Shown piece by piece: positions 35,688 to 44,216 of a DNA stretch of 64,000 nt. Every line of letters begins with the position of its first letter. Within the stretch, counting starts at the first letter, position 1. The notes under the pieces are model-generated. The model was not told the origin of the DNA, ran no database searches, and worked only from the letters and a program-made list of their open reading frames with translations. The translations under genes were made by a program, and so were the position numbers. The stretch is from Ceratopteris richardii (taxonomy: Eukaryota > Streptophyta > Polypodiopsida > Polypodiales > Pteridaceae). The DNA lies in contig CM035407.1 of assembly GCA_020310875.1 (NCBI GenBank), positions 202,341,153-202,405,152 on the forward strand, in the 5' to 3' direction.

Positions 35688-38600
35688 ATGGCAACAGCGG
35701 CAGGCACAAGCTCTCAGGCAGGATCGGGTGCTACTACCAATTGGAATGCCATGCCAGTGGAAGCTCCACCAACAACTAGGCCTGAAGAATTCTTGAACGT
35801 GCGAAGGATTCCTATTCCAGATCCACCCAGTGGACTAACCGAAAGAGTAAAGGGGCACTCCCATTGGTTCAATGAAATTCCAGGGGATTTGGGAGACGCA
35901 GATCACATATGGGAGTCCAAGATGGAGTGTGGAGGGGTTTGGTGGACCTTCCAATTCTTTTCAAGAGAATTTGAGACCTTACAGAATGTAGCTCCACTTC
36001 AGGATATCTGGCAAAAGGCAGGACTACAAGCTTACTTCAGTGCAGCTCTACCTAAACCTGACTTCCTCAGGTGCTACTACTTGATTGCTACGTTGAAACC
36101 TACCGGCGATAAAGATCATTCAGGCACATTCTGGGTGCCCTCCTTATCCAATCTGGAGGAGATGAGGAAGTTTGAATTAAATGTAACGTTAATCAGGGAA
36201 GCCCTTCAAATGTATGGAACTCATGTGCCTTCAGATCGCGACCCTTTGATACCAGAATCAATGAAAAGCAATAGAGTCAAGAAGCTCAAAGAAATGTGCG
36301 CCCTCACCCCCAACATCGCCATACCTCTGCGGATGTGCCTCCAGCACTTCGCATTTCCCGCTCAGGACCGTTTCACTCAGCCTCACAAGAAGATATGGTA
36401 CGGGTTGTATTTAGCAGAGACCGGAAGCTTGCCCATCAAGATGCCGGTATGGATCTTAGATCAGGTGTATGAGGCAGGCAAGCGGGGGGTGAGGAAGCCC
36501 ACTTTACATGGGTGTTGTGCGTTGACGAGAATCATCTACAGATGTCTGGCATATGATGTGCCAGTTGCTCGAGCCCTAAAATATGCACACCCGGAGCTGT
36601 TCAAAGGGCGAAAGTCAGGGAGTCAGCCTGCAAAAAGAATGCGTGGATCCCTGTCACAGGTCCTGATCCCTCCAGTAACCACCGCCGAAGTCTCCACTAG
36701 AGAGGAAGCCCAGGTGGCACCTATCACAATCCATCTCCAGGAGTCTCAACCAAGAGAGGTGGTACAGCCCACTCCTTCTGCCCCTCCGCTACCTACAGAT
36801 GCAGAATTTGCAGCGATGGCCACCTTCACCGAGGACCCAAATTTTGATTTTGAAACATTTCTGCAGACGGCTCATCTATCAGACAGTGAAGGTTGCCCTG
36901 ACAATGTCGATCCGGGGGCATCAACCCAAAGAGAACATGCACGAGGCGAGACAAGCAGTGTACAGGAGATAGGAGTGGCACAACTTCCTCAAAGACTAAG
37001 CACACAAGCTCAGGAGAAGGCACCAAGAGATAACCCGGAAGAGAGTGAAGACGAAGCCCCTGCATATACGGCACAGCTCAAACGACTATACCAAACAATC
37101 AAGCAGGTACAACGATGCCATAAAATGTCAGAAGAAGCAAATAGGGCCCTAGTAAACCAGATGTTACACTCAGAGCATATCGACCCCCAGTTTGTAGAAT
37201 CGCTAAATCTTTTGGCGGACACTTGTGGCATCAGTGAAGCAATGAGAACCTTGGTCTATCAAGAGAACCCTGCTTATGATCAAAGAAGAATTGATACACG
37301 GCCGCGACAAGGAAAGATGATTCAGATGGAAGTATCTACCGCGTTAGCTACGTCCACATCAGAAGATGTTCACATGATTAGCCCTAGGCCCAATGATGAA
37401 CCGGAGGACATTACGCATGCACCATCCCCCCCATCTTCTCCTATCCCACCCTCAGAGCCTCTCTCCACGTGTCTTTCTACGCAACCATTCTCCTCCTATA
37501 GTGAGACCATTGTACACACCCCCATGCCCACTTTCCTTCCTTCACCCTCATCCATCTCTGTCACTCAGATTTTTGAACCCCAATTAGGTCACCCTTCCTT
37601 CCCCCATGCCTTTGGACAACCATCTGTCACTAGTCAGACTCTTTCCATATCTTTACCCTCCACCCCTCCATTTCCTCCCTCCCAAACTCTACCTACCCCA
37701 TCCCTTGTAACTGCCTCGGGCACCACACTAATCACCCAACCCTCCTTCTGGACCCAACTTGTAAACATTCTTCAACAGGTTGATGAACATAAGAAAAAGT
37801 CCCTTCCCCAAATTCACTTCCCCACATTCACAGCCACCACTATCACACCACCCACCATCCCGGTGTTCACAATTCACGAATCACACTCTCTCATGTCCGA
37901 TCCCATGGACATCTCACCATCCGCTGGGTCACCCACTACCACTGTTCTCATAACACCATCACAGGTTATTATACTCACATCACCTCTTCCACACACGATA
38001 GGCACAACATCCACTTTTCCCATTCCCACTTCCCAACCCCCTGCATCTTCCATCCTTACCCCCGCATCCACCTCATTTAGTCTTGCACTCGACACGATGC
38101 TCGAAGCTGCCACTCAGCTTAAGCAAGAATATACATTATTGGAAGAAAATAACAAAGAGCTTTGCACCCTCTCAGCAACTCTCCAAGAGCGTGTCAATGC
38201 TTTGGAGTTCAGTCATACTGAGTCACAAAGCAAGATATCCGCCCTCGAACAGGCAAATGCGCAACTCGAAGCGAGGCATATGGAAGAGAGCAAAGCCATG
38301 GAGGAACAGCTGCGAGATCAAATGGGCCGCAATGCAAGGCTTCAACGAAACATGGCTTTGCTACGACGACATCTGGCAGCAGCGCAAGAAGAGAACAGAC
38401 GGCTTCAACAACAAAACCAAGAGAACCTCGAGGCGGCCATGGAGAACACCCCGGGAGCACCCATAGACCCGGTTAAATTTCAAGCTGTTCCCTCAGAAAG
38501 CATACAACAAATCTTGGAAACTTATGCCAATCTTTTAGAAGCACATGATCAGCTTGCCGACCAGCTGAAGGACCTACAGAGACCCCAAGAGTCTACACCA

Positions 38601-39932
38601 CACCGACAGGAACCTAAAGAAATGACCAACGCTGCTACTTCAACCGAACCTGAACACTCAACGACCAACGACGTACTGGAGTTACGGCAACAGATCGCAG
38701 AATTAAAATTGAAGTTGATGCAGTACGAACGACCTCCTTCCCCACCAGAGCAACCGTTAGAAGAAGAAGTAGTTACTATTCCAGTGGAGGAAGCATTCGA
38801 CGACACCTACGAGCCTCAACCATTCCCAGGAGGACGCGTAACAGAAGAAGGTCAAGATACCTATGAGGAACCCCCATCAGCATGGATGAAACAGGTAGAG
38901 GAAATGGGGCAAACTCATCAGGAACGGATATCCACTCAGATGCTGGCAATGAAGGCCATTGAGGACACCATCCTTCACTCAGAGTACTTCAGGCACATTG
39001 CCCCTAGACGCCTTATCACTAGCTCAGAATTACAATACAAGCCCTATTTTGTATTGTTGGCCGACTACAATGCAGAAATCAAAAGGGTCACCAACAAGTG
39101 CCCAACATTTGCCACACAGTTCGAACCAGAAGATATACCAGAAGCGGCACGAAAAGGGGCCATATTTCAACCAACTTGGAGGCAGAAGTTACTCGAGACT
39201 TACCCAGAAATGCTTCGAACATGGGATCACGCCCCCATGCATTTGAAGTACAATCCGTGTTTTGGGCCAGTGCAAAGACACAGATCATGGAAAGCTTTTG
39301 CCATCAAGGTTCAGAATAACGCAAACTGTAAAGAATGGCTCAATTACCCCGCCATCGCCCCCCCAACCGGTACTCCCACAGTGTCATACATGATTGCAAC
39401 CATCAGACATTGGATACCACGCCTCCACCCTATGCCAGATGTGGCTGCCCAAATGATGCTCAAGATCTTCGATATGATGCAGGTCGTACTCAAAACTTTT
39501 CGCAATGTATGCCGTATTCAACCTCCTATTCCCGGGTTTATTAATGGTAACTACGACCTGCTATATGATATGAGCACAACCCCGAGCATACGAGTGGCTT
39601 ACGCATGGCATGCATGCATAAGATATCTCCCTGCCTGCTACAAGCAAACATTCGACGATATGTTCACCACGGGGTTTTGGGAAGCACATTCAGAGGTATT
39701 CGCGCCACGGCCTACGCATTTACTCCATCTCTTTGCATGCGAGCAAACAATGCATTCCGAGCTTTACACGATGCCACGACCTGACATGCCTGGTACAATT
39801 GATTGGGAGGCTTTGCAACGAGACCTAATCAGAGGTTTAAGAATCAAAGAACAAGAATTGGCAACCGACCTCCTGCAAAAATACATTGATCAAACGGTGG
39901 AAAAGAGGTCTGTCAGAGGCTACAAACCCTAG
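35688..39932 (+). CDS. Element B third ORF, 1,414-residue protein of unknown function
   Basis: An uninterrupted ORF with its ATG at 35688 (M-A-T-A-A-G-T-S-S-Q-A-G, the same opening as in A and C). Residues about 50-305 form a conserved module with W-W-T-F-Q-F-F-S-R-E-F-E, P-K-P-D-F-L-R-C-Y-Y and, near residue 274, H-G-C-C-A-L-T-R-I-I-Y-R-C-L-A-Y-D-V-P. Residues about 310-800 are Pro/Ser/Thr-rich and likely disordered. Residues about 800-1020 form long coiled coils with leucine heptads. Residues about 1065-1414 form a second conserved module (D-M-S-T-T-P-S-I-R-V). No signal peptide, membrane span or enzyme motif is evident. The N-terminal signature faintly recalls plant retrotransposon-linked 'putative plant transposon protein' domains; I am not sure. 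Confidence 0.85.
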   Translation: MATAAGTSSQAGSGATTNWNAMPVEAPPTTRPEEFLNVRRIPIPDPPSGLTERVKGHSHWFNEIPGDLGDADHIWESKMECGGVWWTFQFFSREFETLQNVAPLQDIWQKAGLQAYFSAALPKPDFLRCYYLIATLKPTGDKDHSGTFWVPSLSNLEEMRKFELNVTLIREALQMYGTHVPSDRDPLIPESMKSNRVKKLKEMCALTPNIAIPLRMCLQHFAFPAQDRFTQPHKKIWYGLYLAETGSLPIKMPVWILDQVYEAGKRGVRKPTLHGCCALTRIIYRCLAYDVPVARALKYAHPELFKGRKSGSQPAKRMRGSLSQVLIPPVTTAEVSTREEAQVAPITIHLQESQPREVVQPTPSAPPLPTDAEFAAMATFTEDPNFDFETFLQTAHLSDSEGCPDNVDPGASTQREHARGETSSVQEIGVAQLPQRLSTQAQEKAPRDNPEESEDEAPAYTAQLKRLYQTIKQVQRCHKMSEEANRALVNQMLHSEHIDPQFVESLNLLADTCGISEAMRTLVYQENPAYDQRRIDTRPRQGKMIQMEVSTALATSTSEDVHMISPRPNDEPEDITHAPSPPSSPIPPSEPLSTCLSTQPFSSYSETIVHTPMPTFLPSPSSISVTQIFEPQLGHPSFPHAFGQPSVTSQTLSISLPSTPPFPPSQTLPTPSLVTASGTTLITQPSFWTQLVNILQQVDEHKKKSLPQIHFPTFTATTITPPTIPVFTIHESHSLMSDPMDISPSAGSPTTTVLITPSQVIILTSPLPHTIGTTSTFPIPTSQPPASSILTPASTSFSLALDTMLEAATQLKQEYTLLEENNKELCTLSATLQERVNALEFSHTESQSKISALEQANAQLEARHMEESKAMEEQLRDQMGRNARLQRNMALLRRHLAAAQEENRRLQQQNQENLEAAMENTPGAPIDPVKFQAVPSESIQQILETYANLLEAHDQLADQLKDLQRPQESTPHRQEPKEMTNAATSTEPEHSTTNDVLELRQQIAELKLKLMQYERPPSPPEQPLEEEVVTIPVEEAFDDTYEPQPFPGGRVTEEGQDTYEEPPSAWMKQVEEMGQTHQERISTQMLAMKAIEDTILHSEYFRHIAPRRLITSSELQYKPYFVLLADYNAEIKRVTNKCPTFATQFEPEDIPEAARKGAIFQPTWRQKLLETYPEMLRTWDHAPMHLKYNPCFGPVQRHRSWKAFAIKVQNNANCKEWLNYPAIAPPTGTPTVSYMIATIRHWIPRLHPMPDVAAQMMLKIFDMMQVVLKTFRNVCRIQPPIPGFINGNYDLLYDMSTTPSIRVAYAWHACIRYLPACYKQTFDDMFTTGFWEAHSEVFAPRPTHLLHLFACEQTMHSELYTMPRPDMPGTIDWEALQRDLIRGLRIKEQELATDLLQKYIDQTVEKRSVRGYKP

Positions 39933-39943
39933 GGGGGGGAGAG
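39931..39943 (+). other. Element B polypurine tract
   Basis: AGGGGGGGGAGAG directly before the TGTTGACAGG start of the 3' LTR and directly after the end of the third ORF. Confidence 0.88.
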
Positions 39944-40521
39944 TGTTGACAGGATGCGGGAAGAAGCAAGTATGGACACACATGCAGATCTAGCACTGAG
40001 GCAACCCTTCATTTTTTTCAAAAACCCTCACATCATTTTAAAGTGATTCTCATCACTACAAACCCTTGTAAATATCATCTCACCTTTTTGTAGCTCCATT
40101 TTGTACAAGCCGAGGAGTCCTCGAGCTTGGGGAGCCTTAGATGTAGTCGCCGGTCAATTTTCATAATTTTTAGATCTCGTTTGGGCCCTCAAACAAGCCC
40201 CGGGACCTAATTTTTAACTAGGCCGGACACTAGGTCTGGACAGGGCCAAAGCTAGTCAAAAACTATAAATAGAGCTAGAGAGCTCATTTTTAGGGAGCTT
40301 CTTGTAATTTGAGCTTGTACGAGAACTTTCTTGCAATAGAAGTGATTCCATTGTCATACTCTCTTTGTTCTTGCCGTGTGTGCGCGTGTGTGTGTATATG
40401 TGTGCATGCTTGTGTGCTTCTCACTCACGCACTTGTGCCGCCACTTGCTCGAGGTCTTCATACCATCCTCACGTCTTCCCGGATTGACATTAAAGGAGGT
40501 GCTACTCATCACTGAGCTACA
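39944..40521 (+). mobile_element. Element B 3' LTR
   Basis: 578 bp, matching the 5' copy with about four substitutions and no length change. A TATA box lies at 40264-40271. GGCTG follows at 40522-40526, and then the third ORF of C on the minus strand. Confidence 0.95.
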
Positions 40522-41241
40522 GGCTGGGAACATGAAGTTTTGCATGCACATTCGGAGGTGGATGGCAATACTTGGGGTCATTGCCACCATGTCCTTCAGC
40601 TTAGTGAGGTTCTTGTTCTTCATATTATCCGGGATCACTATCTCCTTCTTAGTAGGGATGTGCATACCTCTCATTTCTAGAGCTTCCCTTACCAAATTAT
40701 TGGTTAATTTAAAATGCTTCAGTTCATTCCCTCGTGTAAGAGAAGGAAGTACAAAGGTGCTTGTCCCCTTCTTATCTTTGCTGGGAGTGAGTGTGCTAAC
40801 TAAGTATGAACACCTCAGGAACTTAGGCTTAGGTAATTGAGCACACAAATAGTCATCCAATCCGACCTTCCTCCATTTTGGTCGCAGTCCTTTGCTGTTT
40901 TGAAGCTTTTCAAACTCTCATGTAAAGAAATGGTATCGACCCCACCGTCCATTAAATTCTATCTCAGATTCCCATAAATAAGTGCCATCCCCAAGGGGTC
41001 CTGTGACATCACTGAACCAATGGGAGTTCTTGCTAACTTGCGATGTGTGCCCTTGGGGAGGATTTTGAATGGGTATGATGTGCACTGCTCTTAACTCTTG
41101 TGGCCGTTCCTTCAACTCCTCCTGGATATGAATACTTTCAATGTCTACTATTTGAGGACTAGTGCCTGCCTGGGAGCTCGTTCCTGCAGCCTCTTCCATG
41201 TTGAGGGTCTTGATCGCCGGTTCTGTGAGAATATATAAATA

Positions 41242-41300
41242 CATATTAACATTGCAATAGACACAAAATGACCATTTGTCCCCGTTACAACATTAGCATG
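41242..41300 (-). promoter_or_regulatory. Conserved hairpin upstream of third ORF, element C
   Basis: Read on the minus strand, the left arm (41300 downward, CATGCTAATGTTGTAACGGG) pairs with a right arm ending near 41242, including TGTTGTAA with TTGCAATG and GACAAA with TTTGTGTC, partly by G-U pairs. A run ending in TTCTCACAG at 41223-41231 follows, then the third ORF. It is the third copy of the structure. Confidence 0.55.
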
Positions 41301-42290
41301 ATGAACTGTGATGTGGTTAGTAGGTTAGTGAGTGCTCCTGTGTTCATGAGTGTGAAGCGTGGTTAGTGGATGAAGGGTTCCTAGGTGCTACTTGGAGTAG
41401 TGCAAGGTAGTGTGAATACAATTAGTATGTGAGTGTGGTTTTACAGAGTGGAGTTAGGTGGTTTATTACAAGATTTGGGCTGCCAATCATAGTGTATGGC
41501 TTTACATTTTGATTTCATGGAGAATTCGAGAGGCTTTACAATAATGTCTACTTGGGAATGAGGTTTTTTAGGGACCCATTTACAAGTGCTCGTGTGCGTG
41601 GATGAACATGTGACATGTCAAACGATTATGGGTATCGGTTTTTCGAGTGTGTGAATATTTCTTTACGTTGTGTGGTCCGTGTGTGGCTATTTGAGCCCGC
41701 AAGCAAGCCTTAGGCACCCAAATTTGTCTTGATTGTGGGTCGGCCTTCATTGACTTCTTGGGAACCTAGATAGACATTACTTTTGTTGGCAAATCTTTGG
41801 GAGACTTCTTATTAGTGTCCTATCATCGATCACTAGTATGATGTTTAGTTGATGGTTCTAGCTTAGCTACAACAGGCTGTTCACCTTTTCGTAACCATAA
41901 TTGCTTCAGTGGCTGAGACACCTTGCTTCGTACTCTTCTTTGGCTAGTATAGGCGGACTGCTTCCTCTACGTTCGGTACTCCTTTGGTTGCCCTTTCTCT
42001 ATCACTTTTGGAAAAGAAGGGAGTTCCACCGTATCCTTGCCTTCTTTGTTGAGAACATCACCCTTCTGCATCATAGAGTTTTGGACAAGAATAGCATCGT
42101 CATCATCATGTGTTCTCTTAGAAGGACGAAGAGTTGGTGCCTTTCCTAGTTCCTTGAGTGCTTCATTTTCTAACTCAATTGTAATGCAATTTTGATTTAC
42201 CCAAGCCTGAAGAAGTCCACTTCTTAGGTTTAGGTTGACTGCATGATTGTAGATCCAGCCTTGACCTAAGAAAAGAGGCTCAGTGAGATC

Positions 42291-42295
42291 CTCGT
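42291..42295. repeat. Target-site duplication CTCGT, left copy, of element D
   Basis: CTCGT before D is repeated at 49016-49020 after it. The second retropepsin-like domain of C reads across this site. Confidence 0.93.
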
Positions 42296-42442
42296 TGTAA
42301 TAAAGTAAGTCTATGATCCAAGGGACTGGCCATTTCAGACAGATCTGAAATCGGACACCGTTTGGTCATCCGTGTGTATGACCAAAGATCTCGAGTTTAG
42401 ACTTACTAGGAGGTCTTGTGCTCTTCTAAAGAAGTGATCCAC

Positions 42443-42498
42443 TTAGCTTAGTGGTTAAGTCTCAAGGATGTGAAGGAGGAGGTCTTGGGTTCAATCCC
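42443..42498 (+). promoter_or_regulatory. tRNA-like pol III A and B boxes in element D LTR
   Basis: TTAGCTTAGTGG (42443-42454) fits the A-box form, and GGTTCAATCCC (42488-42498) fits the B-box consensus GGTTCRANNCC, 33 bases apart, a normal tRNA-like spacing. Both boxes are kept in the 3' LTR near 48715-48770, although nearby bases have changed. Likely a tRNA- or SINE-derived piece captured by the LTR; pol III use is inference. Confidence 0.55.
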
Positions 42499-42563
42499 CA
42501 TGTGAGACATGGGGAGAGTATTGTGCCCAAAGAGATCTAGAGCCTTCTAGAAGCATCCACTTG

Positions 42564-42581
42564 AGTTAACTCGAGTTAACT
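42564..42581. repeat. Perfect 18-bp palindrome in element D LTR
   Basis: AGTTAACTCGAGTTAACT equals its own reverse complement. It is unchanged in the 3' LTR at 48835-48852, where the surrounding LTR has diverged by about 6%. Confidence 0.9.
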
Positions 42582-42744
42582 GGGAAACTTGGCGCACATG
42601 CAATTACATGGCCGACACATGGCTGGCTAGTATCCACCTGCCCAACAAGGCAGTCCCTTGGAGAGAGCTATATATAGAGGCATTTGGTTGGGAGGAGAGT
42701 CATCTCTCTAGCACATGGTGGTCGTAATCCTTCTTTTCTTGCAT

Positions 42745-42756
42745 TGGTATCGGAGC
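42745..42756 (+). other. Primer-binding site, tRNA-Met type, element D
   Basis: TGGTATCGGAGC, one base after the 5' LTR, matches the initiator tRNA-Met primer site at all but one position. Confidence 0.75.
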
Positions 42757-43553
42757 TAGAGCTTTCATGGAGACCTTACTTTCATCATGTCCTTCCCCAT
42801 GCTCTAATTCTTATTAATCTTGCTCGGGATTATGTTCCCACGGTATGGAGATATGTGTCATAAGGAGATGGAAGTTTTCCGCCTACGAATGTGTTGTCTC
42901 TTCGAAGAGATGTTTAGAGGAGCAAAAAGTTCATATTGTTCTTTTTCATGACAGCAATTGACGGGTTTCGAACTTGAGACCTGCGATCATAGAAACGACA
43001 TTGTAAACCACTAGCCCAGGCTTCTTGCATATTGCCGGTTAGATACTTGTTACATTTTATTCGTGGCTTGACGGGTGGTTTGCAGAGCAAAAGAAGACAT
43101 GCTTACACTTTTGAAGAGGTCAGATGCTAGGCTCGATCCCGTGATCTCATAGATAGAGAACTTTCCTTTCGCCATGAGCGCAATTCCGTTGGGTTCCTGA
43201 TGCAGTTTAAACACAATTTATCTTTGGTACAGCAGATCTTCAAAGGATAAGCCAAAAGGTCATTACATCAAGTATACACTTGTTCACATGGCAGAATTCG
43301 TACCCGTGATGTTCAGAAAGCGGGGACTTCGCTTGTCCACCTCACCTGCATGTGTTCGTGATCAACGTACGAGACCTTTTAATGTTATTTTGATTACTGT
43401 TTGGGCTACAGAACCTATCTGTTATGTTCTCAGTTTTGCACTTGATCTTTGCCCAATCCGAATCGAAAAGCCATGTATAGCTACATCGATCATGGAACTA
43501 AGAAGTATATGCATCATGTGATCTACTTTCAATAACCCTTTAGATCGCCTGCC

Positions 43554-43624
43554 ATGGGGCTCGAACCCATGATCACAAGGTTAAAAGCCTTGTGCTCTCA
43601 GCATTGAGCTATCCTTGAGCCATT
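43554..43624 (-). pseudogene. tRNA-Lys(UUU)-like sequence inside element D
   Basis: Read on the minus strand it has a D arm with GCTC/GAGC, an anticodon stem CAAGG/CCTTG with loop CTTTTAA (anticodon UUU), and a T arm ATGGG/CCCAT with loop TTCGAGC. The A box and B box (GGTTCGAGCCC) are good. The acceptor stem does not pair well (the 3' side GGCAGGC faces a poor 5' side), so it is probably a tRNA-derived relic and not a working tRNA. Confidence 0.6.
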
Positions 43625-44061
43625 TCAAATCCGAAATCTTCTTTTGAGAAGTTTCCTTTGACCCGAAACCGAATTAGAATCTAGTCTTGATTCATTGTTT
43701 AAGTATGAGAAGAACAGAGGATGGACGAAGCTATGATTAAAGCTAAGTATTTTCCAGTTTCTACTTGGCCTTAATGCTTGATTTATCTTGTTTTCATTAT
43801 TCTACTCTTAATCCTAGATGTACATTGAAATAGCCAAGATTTCAATCGATTAAGTCTAGATTAGGATAATGAAAAATCCACTTCTCATTTCAAGCATTAG
43901 TTTGCATTAAGGAAAGACTTTATTTAAAAAAGGATCCTTGTGCATCAAAGAATGTATTTTGGTAGTTTAATTCAGATTTCCTTTCCATTGAGTAAGCTTT
44001 TTATTGCACCACAAGGATATGTTTTTATATCATAGTGCATTAGGACAAAGGAAAGGATATA

Positions 44062-44216
44062 CATGCATCAAGATTGCATGATATACATTATTAGTACAAG
44101 GAAAAGTCATGCATCAAGCTCATGCATGATTGTTGCATTACCTTTTGGGCATGCAAAGAACATGCATATGCATGTGAGCTTATGCATTTGCATGTAGACA
44201 CATGCATTTGCATGTT
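44062..44216 (+). repeat. CATGCA-rich cluster in element D
   Basis: About a dozen ATGCA/TGCAT words in about 155 bases, including two copies of CATGCATTTGCATGT near 44180-44215. In plants CATGCA is the RY core bound by B3 factors. Regulatory use here is inference; it could equally be simple-sequence drift. Confidence 0.5.

Larger units (their letters stand above)
17514..40521 (+). mobile_element. Element B: nearly whole giant Ty3/Gypsy element with nested Copia E
   Basis: A 23,008-bp element with two 578-bp LTRs, a tRNA-Asp primer site, a long leader, gag, pol, a second retropepsin-like domain, a large third ORF and a polypurine tract. It is flanked by GGCTG. Without the 6467-bp Copia insertion and its 5-bp duplication it is about 16.5 kb, very long for Gypsy. 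The two LTRs differ at about 4 of 578 positions (0.7%). This means a few hundred thousand years at grass-like rates (1.3e-8 per site per year) and longer at slower tree-like rates. It looks almost whole apart from the insertion, with very few other breaks. It belongs to the same family as A, C and G but to a subfamily distinct from A and C. Confidence 0.96.
40522..42295 (-). mobile_element. Element C, middle segment: second protease end, W-V-P-K tract, third ORF start
   Basis: Minus-strand part of C between insertions B and D. From right to left: the end of the second retropepsin-like domain (42100-42290), a decayed W-V-P-K tract (about 41560-41780), the conserved hairpin (41242-41300), and the start of the third ORF (M-E-E-A-A-G-T-S-S-Q-A-G near 41200) with its first module down to 40527. 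The reading continues across element B at 17513. It is a broken copy. Confidence 0.87.
42296..42743 (+). mobile_element. Element D 5' LTR
   Basis: 448 bp, TGTAATAAAG to TTCTTGCA. It contains a tRNA-like pair of boxes (42443-42498), an 18-bp perfect palindrome (42564-42581) and a TATA box, TATATATA, at 42669-42676. Confidence 0.93.

Noticed and set aside
35688-39932. Third ORF as a retroviral-type envelope gene
   Set aside because: The position after pol fits, but I see no signal peptide, transmembrane span or cleavage-like site; coiled coil and Pro/Ser/Thr-rich content do not suffice.
43288-43521. 77-codon open frame in element D
   Set aside because: Short, without motifs and isolated in non-coding sequence.
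43554-43624. Working tRNA-Lys gene
   Set aside because: The acceptor stem pairs poorly and the sequence sits inside an LTR element, so I list it as a relic.
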